DNA of 64,000 nucleotides from Flavipsychrobacter sp. (lineage in GTDB: Bacteria > Bacteroidota > Bacteroidia > Chitinophagales > Chitinophagaceae). Shown one piece after another: positions 23,413 through 32,410 of this stretch (the first letter of the stretch is position 1; every line of letters starts with the position of its first letter). The translations under genes were made by a program, and so were the position numbers. Below the pieces are notes generated by a model. It was not told the origin of the DNA and made no database searches. It worked only from the letters and a program-made list of their open reading frames with translations. The stretch covers positions 1 to 64,000 of the forward strand of contig JAEUVF010000019.1 of assembly GCA_016787265.1 (NCBI GenBank), given 5' to 3'.

Positions 23413-25311
23413 ATGTTTCATAACATTTTTGCTAAACAATTAAACGCTGATGCTCAGGAGTCTGCTGCTGCCCCTGCAGAAGCAACTACAGCGACAACAA
23501 CTGCACCTGAGGCGCCGGTAGCGACTGCTCACGACGATTTCGACTGGAGCATCGACAAGCGCAATGTAGCTTCCTACAAGGCAGAAGAAAAAGCGAAGTA
23601 CGACAAAGTGTACGAAGCAACTTTTGTATCCATTACAGATGGAGAACTGATTAAAGGTTCTGTTGTTGGTTTAACTAAAACCGACGTAGTACTGAATATC
23701 GGTTTTAAAAGTGATGGTCTGATATCACTGAACGAATTCCGTGATCTTCATGGATTGAAAATCGGTGATGAAGTAGAAGTGATGGTGGTGGAAAAAGAAG
23801 ACCGCCAGGGTCACCTGCATCTTAGCCGTAAGCAGGCTCGTATTACCCGTGCCTGGGAGAAAATTGTTGAAGTTCACAAGACCGGTGAAATTGTTACCGG
23901 AACGGTTACCAGCAAAACCAAAGGTGGTCTTATCGTGGATGTATTTGGTATGGAAACCTTCCTGCCAGGTTCTCAGATCGATGTGAAGCCTGTAACTGAT
24001 TACGATCAATTTGTTGGTAAGACCATGGAGTTCAAAGTGGTGAAAGTAAACGAAGCCATTAAGAACGCGGTTGTTTCTCACAAAGCACTTATCGAAAGCG
24101 ATATCGAAGCACAGCGTGCAGAGATCATGGGCAAACTCGAAAAAGGTCAGGTACTGGAAGGTACTATCAAGAACATTACCGATTTCGGTGCGTTCATGGA
24201 CCTGGGTGGCCTCGATGGTCTGCTCTATATTACCGATATCAGTTGGGGACGTATCAACCACCCTTCAGAGGTGTTGAAACTGGACCAGAAACTGAATGTG
24301 GTAGTACTGGATTTCGACGACGACAAAAAACGTATCAGCCTCGGTCTGAAGCAACTCACTCCGCATCCTTGGGATGTGCTGCCTGAGAACATTGCAGAAG
24401 GTAATGTTGTGAAAGGTAAAGTTGTGAATATCGAAGATTATGGCGCGTTCCTGGAAATCATGCCGGGCGTAGAAGGACTGGTACACGTTAGTGAAATTAC
24501 CTGGGCGAATACTCCGATCAACGCGAAGGAGTTCTTCAAACTGGGTGATGAATACGAAGCGAAAATCGTTACCCTTGATAAAGACGCTCGTAAGATGAGT
24601 CTTTCTATCAAGCAAATGACTCCTGATCCCTGGAACGAGATCGAGAACAAGTTCCCTGTTGACAGCCGTCACAGCGGACTGGTGAAGAACATTACTCCTT
24701 ATGGTGTATTTGTTGAACTCGAGCCTGGAATCGGTGGTATGATCCATATCAGTGACCTGAGCTGGCTGAAGCGTTTCAATCATCCGTCTGAGTACACCAA
24801 AGTGGGTGAGAGAATCGAGATCATCATCCTTGGAATTGATAAAGAAAACCGCAAACTTCAACTTGGACACAAGCAACTCGAAGAAGATCCATGGAATGCA
24901 CTGGAAGATACATTTGCTATCGGAACTGTGCATGAGGGAACTGTAATCCGTAAGGACGACAAAGGTGCGATTGTTCAGCTGCCTTATGGCCTGGAAGGAT
25001 TTGCTCCGAACCGTCACCTCTCCAAAGAAGATGGTGGTTCAGTAAATGCGGATGAAACCAACCAGTTCATGGTGATCGAATTCGATCGTAATGAAAAGCG
25101 GATTGTGGTTAGCCATGCCCGTACCTGGGAAGTTGCCAAAGCTGAGGAAAGAGAAGCTATCAAGAAGGAAGCTAAAGCAGAAGCCGACAAAACCAAGAAG
25201 GCTGTCAAGAATATCCAGAGCAAGGTGGAGAAAGCTACCCTTGGTGACCTGGGTGTACTTGCTGAACTCAAGAAGAAGCTGGAAGGCGGCGAAGGCGAAG
25301 GCGCTCAGTAA
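23413..25311 (+). CDS. rpsA: 30S ribosomal protein S1
   Basis: 632 residues. An Ala/Glu/Thr-rich N-terminal extension of about 45 residues precedes six S1 (OB-fold) domains at about 65-130, 150-215, 235-305, 320-390, 405-475 and 490-560. Domains three to five are closest to consensus (ITDFGAFMDLGGLDGLLYITD, and equivalents). A Lys/Glu/Ala-rich coiled tail ends the protein. S1 recruits mRNAs to the 30S subunit. The gene is monocistronic, with promoter at 23374 and terminator at 25333. Confidence 0.97.
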   Translation: MFHNIFAKQLNADAQESAAAPAEATTATTTAPEAPVATAHDDFDWSIDKRNVASYKAEEKAKYDKVYEATFVSITDGELIKGSVVGLTKTDVVLNIGFKSDGLISLNEFRDLHGLKIGDEVEVMVVEKEDRQGHLHLSRKQARITRAWEKIVEVHKTGEIVTGTVTSKTKGGLIVDVFGMETFLPGSQIDVKPVTDYDQFVGKTMEFKVVKVNEAIKNAVVSHKALIESDIEAQRAEIMGKLEKGQVLEGTIKNITDFGAFMDLGGLDGLLYITDISWGRINHPSEVLKLDQKLNVVVLDFDDDKKRISLGLKQLTPHPWDVLPENIAEGNVVKGKVVNIEDYGAFLEIMPGVEGLVHVSEITWANTPINAKEFFKLGDEYEAKIVTLDKDARKMSLSIKQMTPDPWNEIENKFPVDSRHSGLVKNITPYGVFVELEPGIGGMIHISDLSWLKRFNHPSEYTKVGERIEIIILGIDKENRKLQLGHKQLEEDPWNALEDTFAIGTVHEGTVIRKDDKGAIVQLPYGLEGFAPNRHLSKEDGGSVNADETNQFMVIEFDRNEKRIVVSHARTWEVAKAEEREAIKKEAKAEADKTKKAVKNIQSKVEKATLGDLGVLAELKKKLEGGEGEGAQ

Positions 25312-25332
25312 TACAGAAAGGAATCCAAATAC

Positions 25333-25364
25333 AAAAGGTGCAGTGTTGAACTGCACCTTTTTTT
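25333..25364 (+). terminator. Intrinsic terminator of rpsA
   Basis: GGTGCAGT (25337-25344) pairs with ACTGCACC (25350-25357), preceded by As and followed by seven Ts. Confidence 0.92.
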
Positions 25365-26023
25365 ATGGATGAAAACGAAAAAGCCTGCCTTGAAATGCTC
25401 CATGGAATAAGTAAACCTAGAAGGTTGGCTGCTGATTTCATAAACATTCACTCCGTTTATTTGGCCAAATGGTTTTAATTCCCCCTTCGCTACTACGCAC
25501 CGGTTGCATTCAAAGCAGGCATAAAATTTTAAAGAGCTGGTTTCCCCGTGAGGGCAAAAAAGTTTACAGGGTATTGGTGTGGGGTAGGAAAACGGCGGAA
25601 GCGATTAATTGCCGTGGATTTTCATGGATCTTAGAAAAGAAAGTTGATTGACATTGGATTCGTCGGTTTCATAAGATATTGAAAGAGTTCTGGACGGTTG
25701 TTACTGGACATTGGATGGTTGGAGGTTGCGATTCCCGTCAATCAACTTCTGATACAAATGTAGGAAGCCTGTCGCCCGGGCACAAGAGCGGAATTGCTGA
25801 ATTTTGGAGGTACGGTAATTACTGCCAGGTTCGTAAAATTTCGACTATCAGAATGGGTTGTTACGATGGGAAAAAGGCTAATTTTATGAAAAATCCCCAA
25901 TATGGTAGATTCCGCACTGATATATTTACGTAGAATTACTATAGTGGATATTGCGGATTTTTTACATCTTGCAAACCGAAATCTGCTGTTTAGCAGGATT
26001 TCACCAATAGTAAAATTCACCGT
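25365..26023. other. Gene-poor 660-bp region before the response regulator
   Basis: I see no convincing gene. The longest open frames (about 60-110 codons, both strands) have no family resemblance. Near its end GAAATC-TGCT (25978-25987) pairs with AGCA-(G)-GATTTC (25992-26002), a leader hairpin about 20 bases before the response-regulator ATG. No TAnnTTTG element was found near that start. Confidence 0.5.
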
Positions 26024-26695
26024 ATGAAAAAACCAGACCCCAACCATCCTATCAAGGTGGCTATTGCCGATGACCATGCACTGTTTCGCGCAGGTGTAAA
26101 AACCGCCTTGTCAGCGAAAAAAGACGTAGAGCTGATTGCTGAGGCAGATAATGGGATGCAGCTTTTGAATCTTCTGAAACATATCGAACCGGATGTGATC
26201 CTTCTAGATATTCAGATGCCTATCATGGATGGAATCAGCACGCTTCCTGAGATACGCAAAATCAATCCCAATGTAAAAGTGATCATTCTTTCCATGCACA
26301 ATGATCATTCCATGATTTCCAAACTCATGGAAATCGGTGCCAATTCCTACCTCACTAAAAATTCTGATTCGGAAACCATCTACCAGGCAATTAAGACCTG
26401 TTATGAGCAGGAATTCTTTTTTAATGAGCTGACCAATAAAGCACTGCTGACTGGTTTGCGCACCCGAAAAAATGAACCGGAACATCTTCTGGATGCCCAG
26501 CTATCCGAAAAAGAAATCAGGATTTTGAAATTGATGTGCGAAGAAAAAACTACCAAAGAGATAGCGGATATTGTCGATATCAGTCCGAGAACCGTAGAAG
26601 CAATCCGGGATAAATTAAAGACAAAAACAGGTGCCAAATCAATGGCAGGGCTCGTAATGTACGCGGTTAAAAAAGGTTTTGTTCAGGAAACCTGA
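26024..26695 (+). CDS. NarL/LuxR-type response regulator
   Basis: 223 residues. The receiver domain (about 10-130) has the acidic pair Asp16-Asp17, phospho-acceptor Asp62 (LLDIQMP) and Lys112 (SYLTKN). A GerE/LuxR helix-turn-helix follows (about 155-220; LSEKEIRILKLMCEEKTTKEIADIVDISPRTVEAIRDKL). It should be phosphorylated by a histidine kinase and bind DNA as a dimer. No kinase gene is adjacent, so this is an orphan by position. The next large gene, the 1305-residue T9SS protein, is a possible but unproven target. Confidence 0.94.
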   Translation: MKKPDPNHPIKVAIADDHALFRAGVKTALSAKKDVELIAEADNGMQLLNLLKHIEPDVILLDIQMPIMDGISTLPEIRKINPNVKVIILSMHNDHSMISKLMEIGANSYLTKNSDSETIYQAIKTCYEQEFFFNELTNKALLTGLRTRKNEPEHLLDAQLSEKEIRILKLMCEEKTTKEIADIVDISPRTVEAIRDKLKTKTGAKSMAGLVMYAVKKGFVQET

Positions 26696-26712
26696 TCCTG
26701 CGAAAACAGCCT

Positions 26713-26904
26713 TTATAAAAAGGCAAGGCTGAGACCACCGGATAATTCAACCGTTAAAACTTCTTCCCCTGTTTGTGCAGCTTTTGTACATACAGGGGAT
26801 TTTTGTTTACATAGAATGCCGGCATTGGCTCCAGACATCACGAGTGATCCGGAAAAAAATACCAGGGCCAAAAAGAACATAAATTTTATTAGGAGAGGTT
26901 TCAT
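26713..26904 (-). CDS. Possible small secreted protein
   Basis: A 63-codon frame from ATG at 26904 starts MKPLLIKFMFFLALVFFSGS, a good signal peptide, followed by a short Cys-containing segment (LCKQKSPVC) and a hydrophobic C-terminus. It is convergent with the response regulator, 17 bp away. Against it: the frame also contains a plus-strand hairpin that looks like the regulator's terminator, and no consensus promoter is visible. No family is recognised. Confidence 0.4.
   Translation of the reverse strand: MKPLLIKFMFFLALVFFSGSLVMSGANAGILCKQKSPVCTKAAQTGEEVLTVELSGGLSLAFL
26766..26804 (+). terminator. Possible terminator of the response regulator
   Basis: CCCCTGT (26766-26772) pairs with ACAGGGG (26792-26798), with an inner TGTGCA/TGTACA helix, followed by ATTTTTG. 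It lies 70 bp after the regulator stop. Confidence 0.5.
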
Positions 26905-27053
26905 CTCTGTAAGGTTGTGCCCCATCTGACAACAATCCATAACTGCCCGTTGTATACGGGGTGAAAAAAAATCTTTTTCTTTTCAATACCCTCGTAAAAT
27001 TTCTACATAGACTAGGTACTAGTACTCAATTTGGGGGTCCATTCGTCGAAATA

Positions 27054-27081
27054 TTCGATAAAAGCTTTCATTTCTTCGACG
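27054..27081 (+). promoter_or_regulatory. Leader hairpin of the large T9SS gene
   Basis: CGTCGAA (27054-27060) pairs with TTCGACG (27075-27081), 45 bp before the ATG. Further upstream (27011-27026) is a GTACTAGTAC-like palindrome. No function can be assigned. Confidence 0.35.
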
Positions 27082-27125
27082 GTAGTTAGAATTTTAGCGT
27101 TATATCCTCGAATCCAAATCCGACT

Positions 27126-30100
27126 ATGAAAAAACTATACTTATTTCTATCCGTACTGCTTAACCTCATATTTTACCAGGTCGGCTGGTCCCAGGCCTGT
27201 AATCTGATCGTTAATTCGGCCGTTTCTCAGGAATCCAGATGTAAGGCAACCGGATCCATAACAGTAACTGCATCTGGCGGAACCGGCAATTACAATTATC
27301 GTGTCACAGGGCCTATTGTTACGCCCTATACGTCCTCCTCTGTTATTTCCGGATTATCCGCCGGTATATACACAGTGATGGTACAGGATGTAACTACCAA
27401 TTGCGTAGCTGAGCTGCTGAACATAGAAGTTCCGGGAACATATGAGGATCCCCGTTTCAACCTGTCAAAAACAGACGAAACCTGTTTGAATTCCAGCAAT
27501 GGAACCATCACCGTTAATAACCAGACAGGTGGACGTGCCCCTTATACGTTTACCATTGTTGCACCCTCACCAGCAGGGGTGGGTACTTCCAACTCAACAG
27601 GAATATTTTCAGGTTTACCTGGAGGTGAATATGCCATTGAATTGAAGGACTCTTGTGGGGGAATTCAGACACGCCGTATCAATGTGCTTTCGTATGACTG
27701 GTGGATTGAATACCACAATGGGGCCAGGGTAAACTGTAGGGATGCCAATTTTGAATTGAGGCTGCGTGATTCCAGGGGAAACGCAAATACCAATTCTGCC
27801 ATTTTCGCAACCTTCCAGTATGGAGTTGTGAATAGTCCGGGTGATACCAGCTGGTTTAACAGCTATCAATTTACCTATGATCTTGAATCCCGTCGGTCTG
27901 TTCGTTTAGTGGCGAAGGATGCTTGTGGTAATGTAAGAGGAGTAAACTGGTCTGACAACAGCATCCCTTCTGTTGCCAATGTTGTTGCAACCTCTTTCCA
28001 ATCCTGTAACAGCTTTACGGCATCCATCACAGGCCAGACAAACCTGACCAACCCAACCTACTGTCTGTTGAATAGCAGTAATGTTCAGGTTGCCTGCAAC
28101 AATACGGGAATATTTTCCGGTATCCAGGAAGGAACCTATTCCATAACTGTGCGTGATGATTGTTTCGATACAACCATCACCCGTAATTTCGTACTTGCAC
28201 AACCTGTGCTGAGTCTGAATCCGAATGTCAGTTTAACCAGAGTGAGTTGTGACCAGGTTTCTGCCTCCGTAAGCGGCCTGGTGAATTTTACCAATCCCAA
28301 TTTCTGTCTGTTCAACAGTGCCGGTGTACAATTGGCTTGTAATACAACGGGAAGTTTCCCCAATCTTGCGAATGGCTCCTATTGTATTGAAGTGAAAGAT
28401 GGCTGTTATGATACCACTATCTCCAGGTGTTTCACTGTAGCGCCGCTGATTCCTTCCGTTGCTGCCAGTGTAACAGTAAGTGATCCCCAGTGTGATAATG
28501 TTGATATTAGCATAAGTGGACAAACCAATCTGACCAATCCGCAGTTTTGTTTGTTTGATCAGGCAGGTGTACAAATTGCCTGTAACACTACCGGCAATTT
28601 TGGAAACATTCCTTATGGAAATTATTGCATGCGGATTGCGAATGATGCTGCCTGTTATGACACTACAATTGAACGTTGTTTCACCGTATTGCCGGTTCCG
28701 CCATCCGTAAACTCCCAATTGGATGTAGTTAGAAATTGTTCTACGATTGATTTGAGTATAGGCGGACAAACCAACCTGACCAATCCTCAGTATTGCTTGT
28801 ATGATGCTTCCAATACATTGATCGGTTGTAATACAACCGGTGTATTTACCGGACTTCCTTATGGGTCTTATTGCATGGATATTCGGAACGATGTAAACTG
28901 TTATGATACTACGATCCGACGCTGTATTACAGTAACACCCAATATCCCGTCTGTTGGTTCATTACAGACCGGAAGCCGGGGTTGTACCGGATTTACAATG
29001 AGTCTGAATGGACTGACGAATCTTACCAATCCGGTCTTCCGTTTGAAAAACAGCAGCGGAACCGTAATTGGTACCAATACCAACGGCGTGTTCAGCAATG
29101 TACCTTATGGCACGTATTGTATGGAAGTTCAAAACGATGTTGCCTGTTATGACACATTAATAACTCGTTGTTTAACAGTAACTCAGAATATTCCAAATGC
29201 AGGTTCCGCGCAGTGGTCGAATCGTACCTGTACCGGATTTAATGCAAGGATACAGTGGGTGAGTAATTTCACGTCACCAACTTACACGCTTCGCGACTCA
29301 GCCAATAATATAGTAGCTACCAATTCAACTGGTCAGTTTAATAATATTCCCTATGGCTCCTATTGTATTGGAATCCGGGATAATTGTTATGACACTACCA
29401 TTACCCGGTGTCTGGATGTTCGTCGCCCTGTACCAGGCATCTCCTTACTTGCGCAACCCTCTTGTGTATTTAACAAAACAAATCTCAGGGTAACGGCATC
29501 CAATGGATTTGGACCCTACACGATCAAAGTATATACACCTGGAGATTCTCTGGTGGCAACTGCAACCAGCTGGAGTACCACCCTTTGGGCGAATGGATTG
29601 GATATGTTACCGGGAGGTCAGCAGTACCGGGTTGAATTGACCGATAATTGCGGAAGTGCCACCACAGCGAATGTTACTCCGGTTATCAGCACATTTAACA
29701 GTGATTTGCAGGTAACAGCCAAGTGTCCGTCTGGTGTAAACCAGAATGGGTCTTCCGAGTTAACCGTAACCGTTAGTTCCAATCTTGGAGTGATCAGTCC
29801 GGTTATTATCAGGAAAGATGGTAATGTAGTGAACATGCCGTATAATACGGGCTCCGTAGCAGTATATAAGTGGATGGATCTTGAGCCGGCAACCTATGTG
29901 ATTCAATACAACCTCCCAGGAAGTTGTAATAATAAAGGTTATGATACGATAGTGGTGGGAGCGTATCAATATCCGCAACTGGATAAATCAGCTTCTTACC
30001 AATGTGATAACAATTCCTTCAGTGTAGGTGCCAATGTAACAGGAGGCGCTCCGCCATTCATGTATGAAATCATTGGAAGTGTACCTGCTGCACCGTCCAT

Positions 30101-31043
30101 TGTTGCTCCACCTCAGGCTAGTCCGGTTTTTAACATCAATAATGGCAACAGTTATTCATTGGTTCGTTTACGCGTAGTGGATTACTGTGGTAATGCAACA
30201 CTGAATGATGTCAGTGTACTACCTCTGCAGAATATCGTGGTAACCGCACAATCGGATTGTTATTATACGGATGTTACCTTATCCGTTCCGGCATTCCCCA
30301 ATGCGAACTATGAGTGGTACCAGAAAATTTCTGAAACAGACAGTATACTGGTTGGTACTGATCGCGAGTATATGATCACTTACCTGGAACCGGATGGAAT
30401 AGGTGAATATGTATCGAAAGTATCGGTTAACAACGGATGTTTAATGAGGCTCAGTTATTACAATATAACCGGAAATTGTGGAGGTGTATTATCTGACAAG
30501 ATTAAGTTGAATGGGAAAACAGTTAGGAAAGCACACCAGCTAACATGGAATCATTTGCAAACCGGTGATATTGTGCGTTACCAGGTAGAACGACTTCATC
30601 CTGTATCAAATGAATTTCAGGTAATTGGTGAAGTGAATGTGACAGGCAACCGTGCCGGAACCCAGTTTAGCTATACAGATGACCGATTAATAGCGCCACA
30701 ACACCAATACCGCATTAAAGCAATCGATAAGAGTGGCAGACCAAGTTATAGCAACCTGGTGAAATTGAAAATGGAAACGTCAGCGGTTCTTCCCATCCGG
30801 ATTTATCCCAACCCGGTGAAAGATGTGGTGAACATCGCTTTCCAGGCATCTCAACCAGGTCTGTACCAGTTTGACCTCCTGAATGTTGCCGGACAGGTAT
30901 TGTACCAAACCCAGAAAGCGGTAGGCGGACCGGGTACTGTTACCATTCAGCGTAAAGTATCCATGAAGCCGGGAGTTTATTTCCTTAAGGTAAAAAATAC
31001 AGAGACCGGCGTGGAAACAATGGAGAAATTACTCTTCCAATAA
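27126..31043 (+). CDS. Giant repetitive T9SS-secreted surface protein
   Basis: 1305 residues with a signal peptide (cleavage near VGWSQA). Residues about 22-260 hold SprB-like repeats (SITVTASGGTGNYNY; ITVNNQTGGRAPYTFTI). Residues about 281-765 form six tandem repeats of roughly 80 residues with the pattern C-x-x-(F/V)-x-x-S-I-x-G-x-T-N-L-T-N-P ... CNTTG ... YGxYC ... CYDTTIxRC. The conserved Cys pairs suggest disulphide-stabilised immunoglobulin-like modules. A fibronectin-like region follows, and the last 80 residues are a type-A T9SS sorting domain (IYPNPVKDVVNI ... KLLFQ). Likely a cell-surface adhesin or gliding-type filament, inferred from architecture only. Confidence 0.88.
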   Translation: MKKLYLFLSVLLNLIFYQVGWSQACNLIVNSAVSQESRCKATGSITVTASGGTGNYNYRVTGPIVTPYTSSSVISGLSAGIYTVMVQDVTTNCVAELLNIEVPGTYEDPRFNLSKTDETCLNSSNGTITVNNQTGGRAPYTFTIVAPSPAGVGTSNSTGIFSGLPGGEYAIELKDSCGGIQTRRINVLSYDWWIEYHNGARVNCRDANFELRLRDSRGNANTNSAIFATFQYGVVNSPGDTSWFNSYQFTYDLESRRSVRLVAKDACGNVRGVNWSDNSIPSVANVVATSFQSCNSFTASITGQTNLTNPTYCLLNSSNVQVACNNTGIFSGIQEGTYSITVRDDCFDTTITRNFVLAQPVLSLNPNVSLTRVSCDQVSASVSGLVNFTNPNFCLFNSAGVQLACNTTGSFPNLANGSYCIEVKDGCYDTTISRCFTVAPLIPSVAASVTVSDPQCDNVDISISGQTNLTNPQFCLFDQAGVQIACNTTGNFGNIPYGNYCMRIANDAACYDTTIERCFTVLPVPPSVNSQLDVVRNCSTIDLSIGGQTNLTNPQYCLYDASNTLIGCNTTGVFTGLPYGSYCMDIRNDVNCYDTTIRRCITVTPNIPSVGSLQTGSRGCTGFTMSLNGLTNLTNPVFRLKNSSGTVIGTNTNGVFSNVPYGTYCMEVQNDVACYDTLITRCLTVTQNIPNAGSAQWSNRTCTGFNARIQWVSNFTSPTYTLRDSANNIVATNSTGQFNNIPYGSYCIGIRDNCYDTTITRCLDVRRPVPGISLLAQPSCVFNKTNLRVTASNGFGPYTIKVYTPGDSLVATATSWSTTLWANGLDMLPGGQQYRVELTDNCGSATTANVTPVISTFNSDLQVTAKCPSGVNQNGSSELTVTVSSNLGVISPVIIRKDGNVVNMPYNTGSVAVYKWMDLEPATYVIQYNLPGSCNNKGYDTIVVGAYQYPQLDKSASYQCDNNSFSVGANVTGGAPPFMYEIIGSVPAAPSIVAPPQASPVFNINNGNSYSLVRLRVVDYCGNATLNDVSVLPLQNIVVTAQSDCYYTDVTLSVPAFPNANYEWYQKISETDSILVGTDREYMITYLEPDGIGEYVSKVSVNNGCLMRLSYYNITGNCGGVLSDKIKLNGKTVRKAHQLTWNHLQTGDIVRYQVERLHPVSNEFQVIGEVNVTGNRAGTQFSYTDDRLIAPQHQYRIKAIDKSGRPSYSNLVKLKMETSAVLPIRIYPNPVKDVVNIAFQASQPGLYQFDLLNVAGQVLYQTQKAVGGPGTVTIQRKVSMKPGVYFLKVKNTETGVETMEKLLFQ

Positions 31044-31047
31044 TTTG

Positions 31048-31089
31048 ACTGCAGCATATAAGTAATTATTTTTACTTATATGCTGCAGT
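31048..31089 (+). promoter_or_regulatory. Perfect 18-bp inverted repeat containing a start codon
   Basis: CTGCAGCATATAAGTAA (31049-31065) pairs exactly with its complement at 31072-31088, extended by one A-T pair, around a 6-nt loop TTATTT. The ATG of the next gene (31080-31082) is in the 3' arm. It fills the 36-bp spacer. There is no T-run after it. Confidence 0.8.
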
Positions 31090-31961
31090 TATTCCCCAAA
31101 CCCTCCGGATTGGCGCTGGTTGTTTTTTTACTGGCCTGTACCAAATCGGGTGAACCCGAAAATTTTCAGCCACTGTTTAAAGAGCCTTCAGGTACATTGT
31201 TACCTGGAAATTTTCCGGGAGAGGTATCCGGAATTGCGGATAGTTATGTGCAACCTGGTTCCATCTGGATGATACAGGATAGTCATAACGGTAATGAGTT
31301 GCTTCGGGTAAATCATAGCGGCGAATTACAGGACGCAGTAGCCCTTCCCGGGGCTGAGAACCGTGATTGGGAAGATTTGGCCATAGGAACCGGTCCGGAT
31401 GCCGCATTTAACTATCTGTACATCGCGGAAACCGGAGATAATGCGCGCCAGCATTCAGAATACGCCATTTACCGGATGGAGGAACCGGCGGCAGGAGTAA
31501 GCACCGTTCAGAACCTGGTGAAGATCCGGTTTGTTTATGGTGATGGTGCATCTCATAATACCGAAGCCATTCTGGTAGACCCTGCAACAAAAGATATCCT
31601 GCTGGTGACAAAAGAAAAGCCTGCAACAGTGTTTGTGTTGCGATATCCCTACAAAACAGATGAACTCAATACGGCCTTGTTTGCCGGTTCTACTAAACTG
31701 GAAACAGTAACCGGTGCTGCAATAGGAAGGGATGGAAAGGAATTGTTACTCAGGACTTATTCCGGAATTTATTATTGGAAAAGAAATAATGGAGAATCGG
31801 CAGAAGCGGCACTTCAAAGGGAAGCCGTTTCAATAACACCTGCACTTGAACCCCAGGGGGAAGCGATTACTTTTAAAACCGATATAAAAGGGTTTTATAC
31901 GTTAAGTGAAAATGCGGGACTGCCGGTAGCCCTCCGGCTTAATTATTATGCGCGGAATTAA
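31080..31961 (+). CDS. Lipoprotein with beta-propeller-like domain
   Basis: 293 residues. The N-terminus is a lipoprotein signal (SGLALVVFLLAC, lipobox Cys at about residue 20), so it is anchored in a membrane on the outside. The rest carries motifs of uncharacterised propeller proteins (SGIADSYVQPGSIWMIQDSHNG, RDWEDLAIGTGP, YLYIAETGDN, TEAILVDP). It is probably an SMP-30/esterase-like or SdiA-regulated-like fold without a known substrate. Its ATG sits in a perfect hairpin, and no other start would leave a full signal peptide. It overlaps the convergent bacilliredoxin gene by 23 bp. Confidence 0.75.
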   Translation: MLQLFPKPSGLALVVFLLACTKSGEPENFQPLFKEPSGTLLPGNFPGEVSGIADSYVQPGSIWMIQDSHNGNELLRVNHSGELQDAVALPGAENRDWEDLAIGTGPDAAFNYLYIAETGDNARQHSEYAIYRMEEPAAGVSTVQNLVKIRFVYGDGASHNTEAILVDPATKDILLVTKEKPATVFVLRYPYKTDELNTALFAGSTKLETVTGAAIGRDGKELLLRTYSGIYYWKRNNGESAEAALQREAVSITPALEPQGEAITFKTDIKGFYTLSENAGLPVALRLNYYARN

Positions 31962-32283
31962 TAGCGGCTTGCAGTTCTGCCATTGAAATACCCATATGAC
32001 TCGCGGAATAATCAACGGATTCATTCCTGATCAGCAATATTTGAGGGGATTCATGCTCCACACCAAATTCATCTGCTATAGCATTGGATACCGGGCGATA
32101 GCGAATCAGATCCAGGTAGTGAAAATCGACGCCTTCAGGAAGAATGGACTTTTCCAACCTGTTTTTGGCCATTGCACTAATTGAACAGCGGGTGCTGTGC
32201 TTGAAGATAACCTGTGGTTTTTGGAGTGATGCCTTCCTGATAGCGTTCAGTTGTTCCAGGCTTTGGAGCGTGTTCCAATTCAT
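31939..32283 (-). CDS. ytxJ: YtxJ-type bacilliredoxin (BrxC-like)
   Basis: 114 residues from ATG at 32283 (MNWNTLQSLEQLNAI). The thioredoxin-like motif FKHSTRCSISAMAK holds the single active-site Cys of the YtxJ/BrxC family, and ESPQILLIRN is the cis-Pro region. These proteins remove bacillithiol from mixed disulphides on cytoplasmic proteins. The bacillithiol biosynthesis deacetylase gene in this window (56303) supports use of that thiol. It follows a tiny lipoprotein gene by 13 bp. Confidence 0.85.
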   Translation of the reverse strand: MNWNTLQSLEQLNAIRKASLQKPQVIFKHSTRCSISAMAKNRLEKSILPEGVDFHYLDLIRYRPVSNAIADEFGVEHESPQILLIRNESVDYSASHMGISMAELQAAINSAHNN

Positions 32284-32296
32284 AGTTAACAGATAT

Positions 32297-32410
32297 TTAA
32301 TAACCAACCATTCCCGCAGACATCTTACAACCTCCTCTTGAAGTAGTACAGGAGCTGAAACCCACTGCCAGCAAACTCGCCAATCCGATAACTATCAACA
32401 ATTTTTTCAT
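32297..32410 (-). CDS. Tiny lipoprotein, 37 residues
   Basis: An ATG at 32410 opens MKKLLIVIGLASLLAVGFSSC, a complete lipoprotein signal with lipobox Cys21, followed by only 16 residues (TTSRGGCKMSAGMVGY) with a second Cys. It ends 13 bp before the ytxJ start, so the two are likely cotranscribed. The mature peptide would be a lipid-anchored 17-mer. Small lipoproteins of this kind are seen in Bacteroidota, but I cannot name the family. Confidence 0.65.
   Translation of the reverse strand: MKKLLIVIGLASLLAVGFSSCTTSRGGCKMSAGMVGY

Noticed and set aside
25365..25478. 37-codon ORF just after the rpsA terminator
   Set aside because: It starts in the terminator tail, has no signal, motif or promoter, and its composition is unremarkable.
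25679..25933. 84-codon open frame in the gene-poor region
   Set aside because: No family resemblance and an overlapping open frame on the other strand of similar length; most likely chance.
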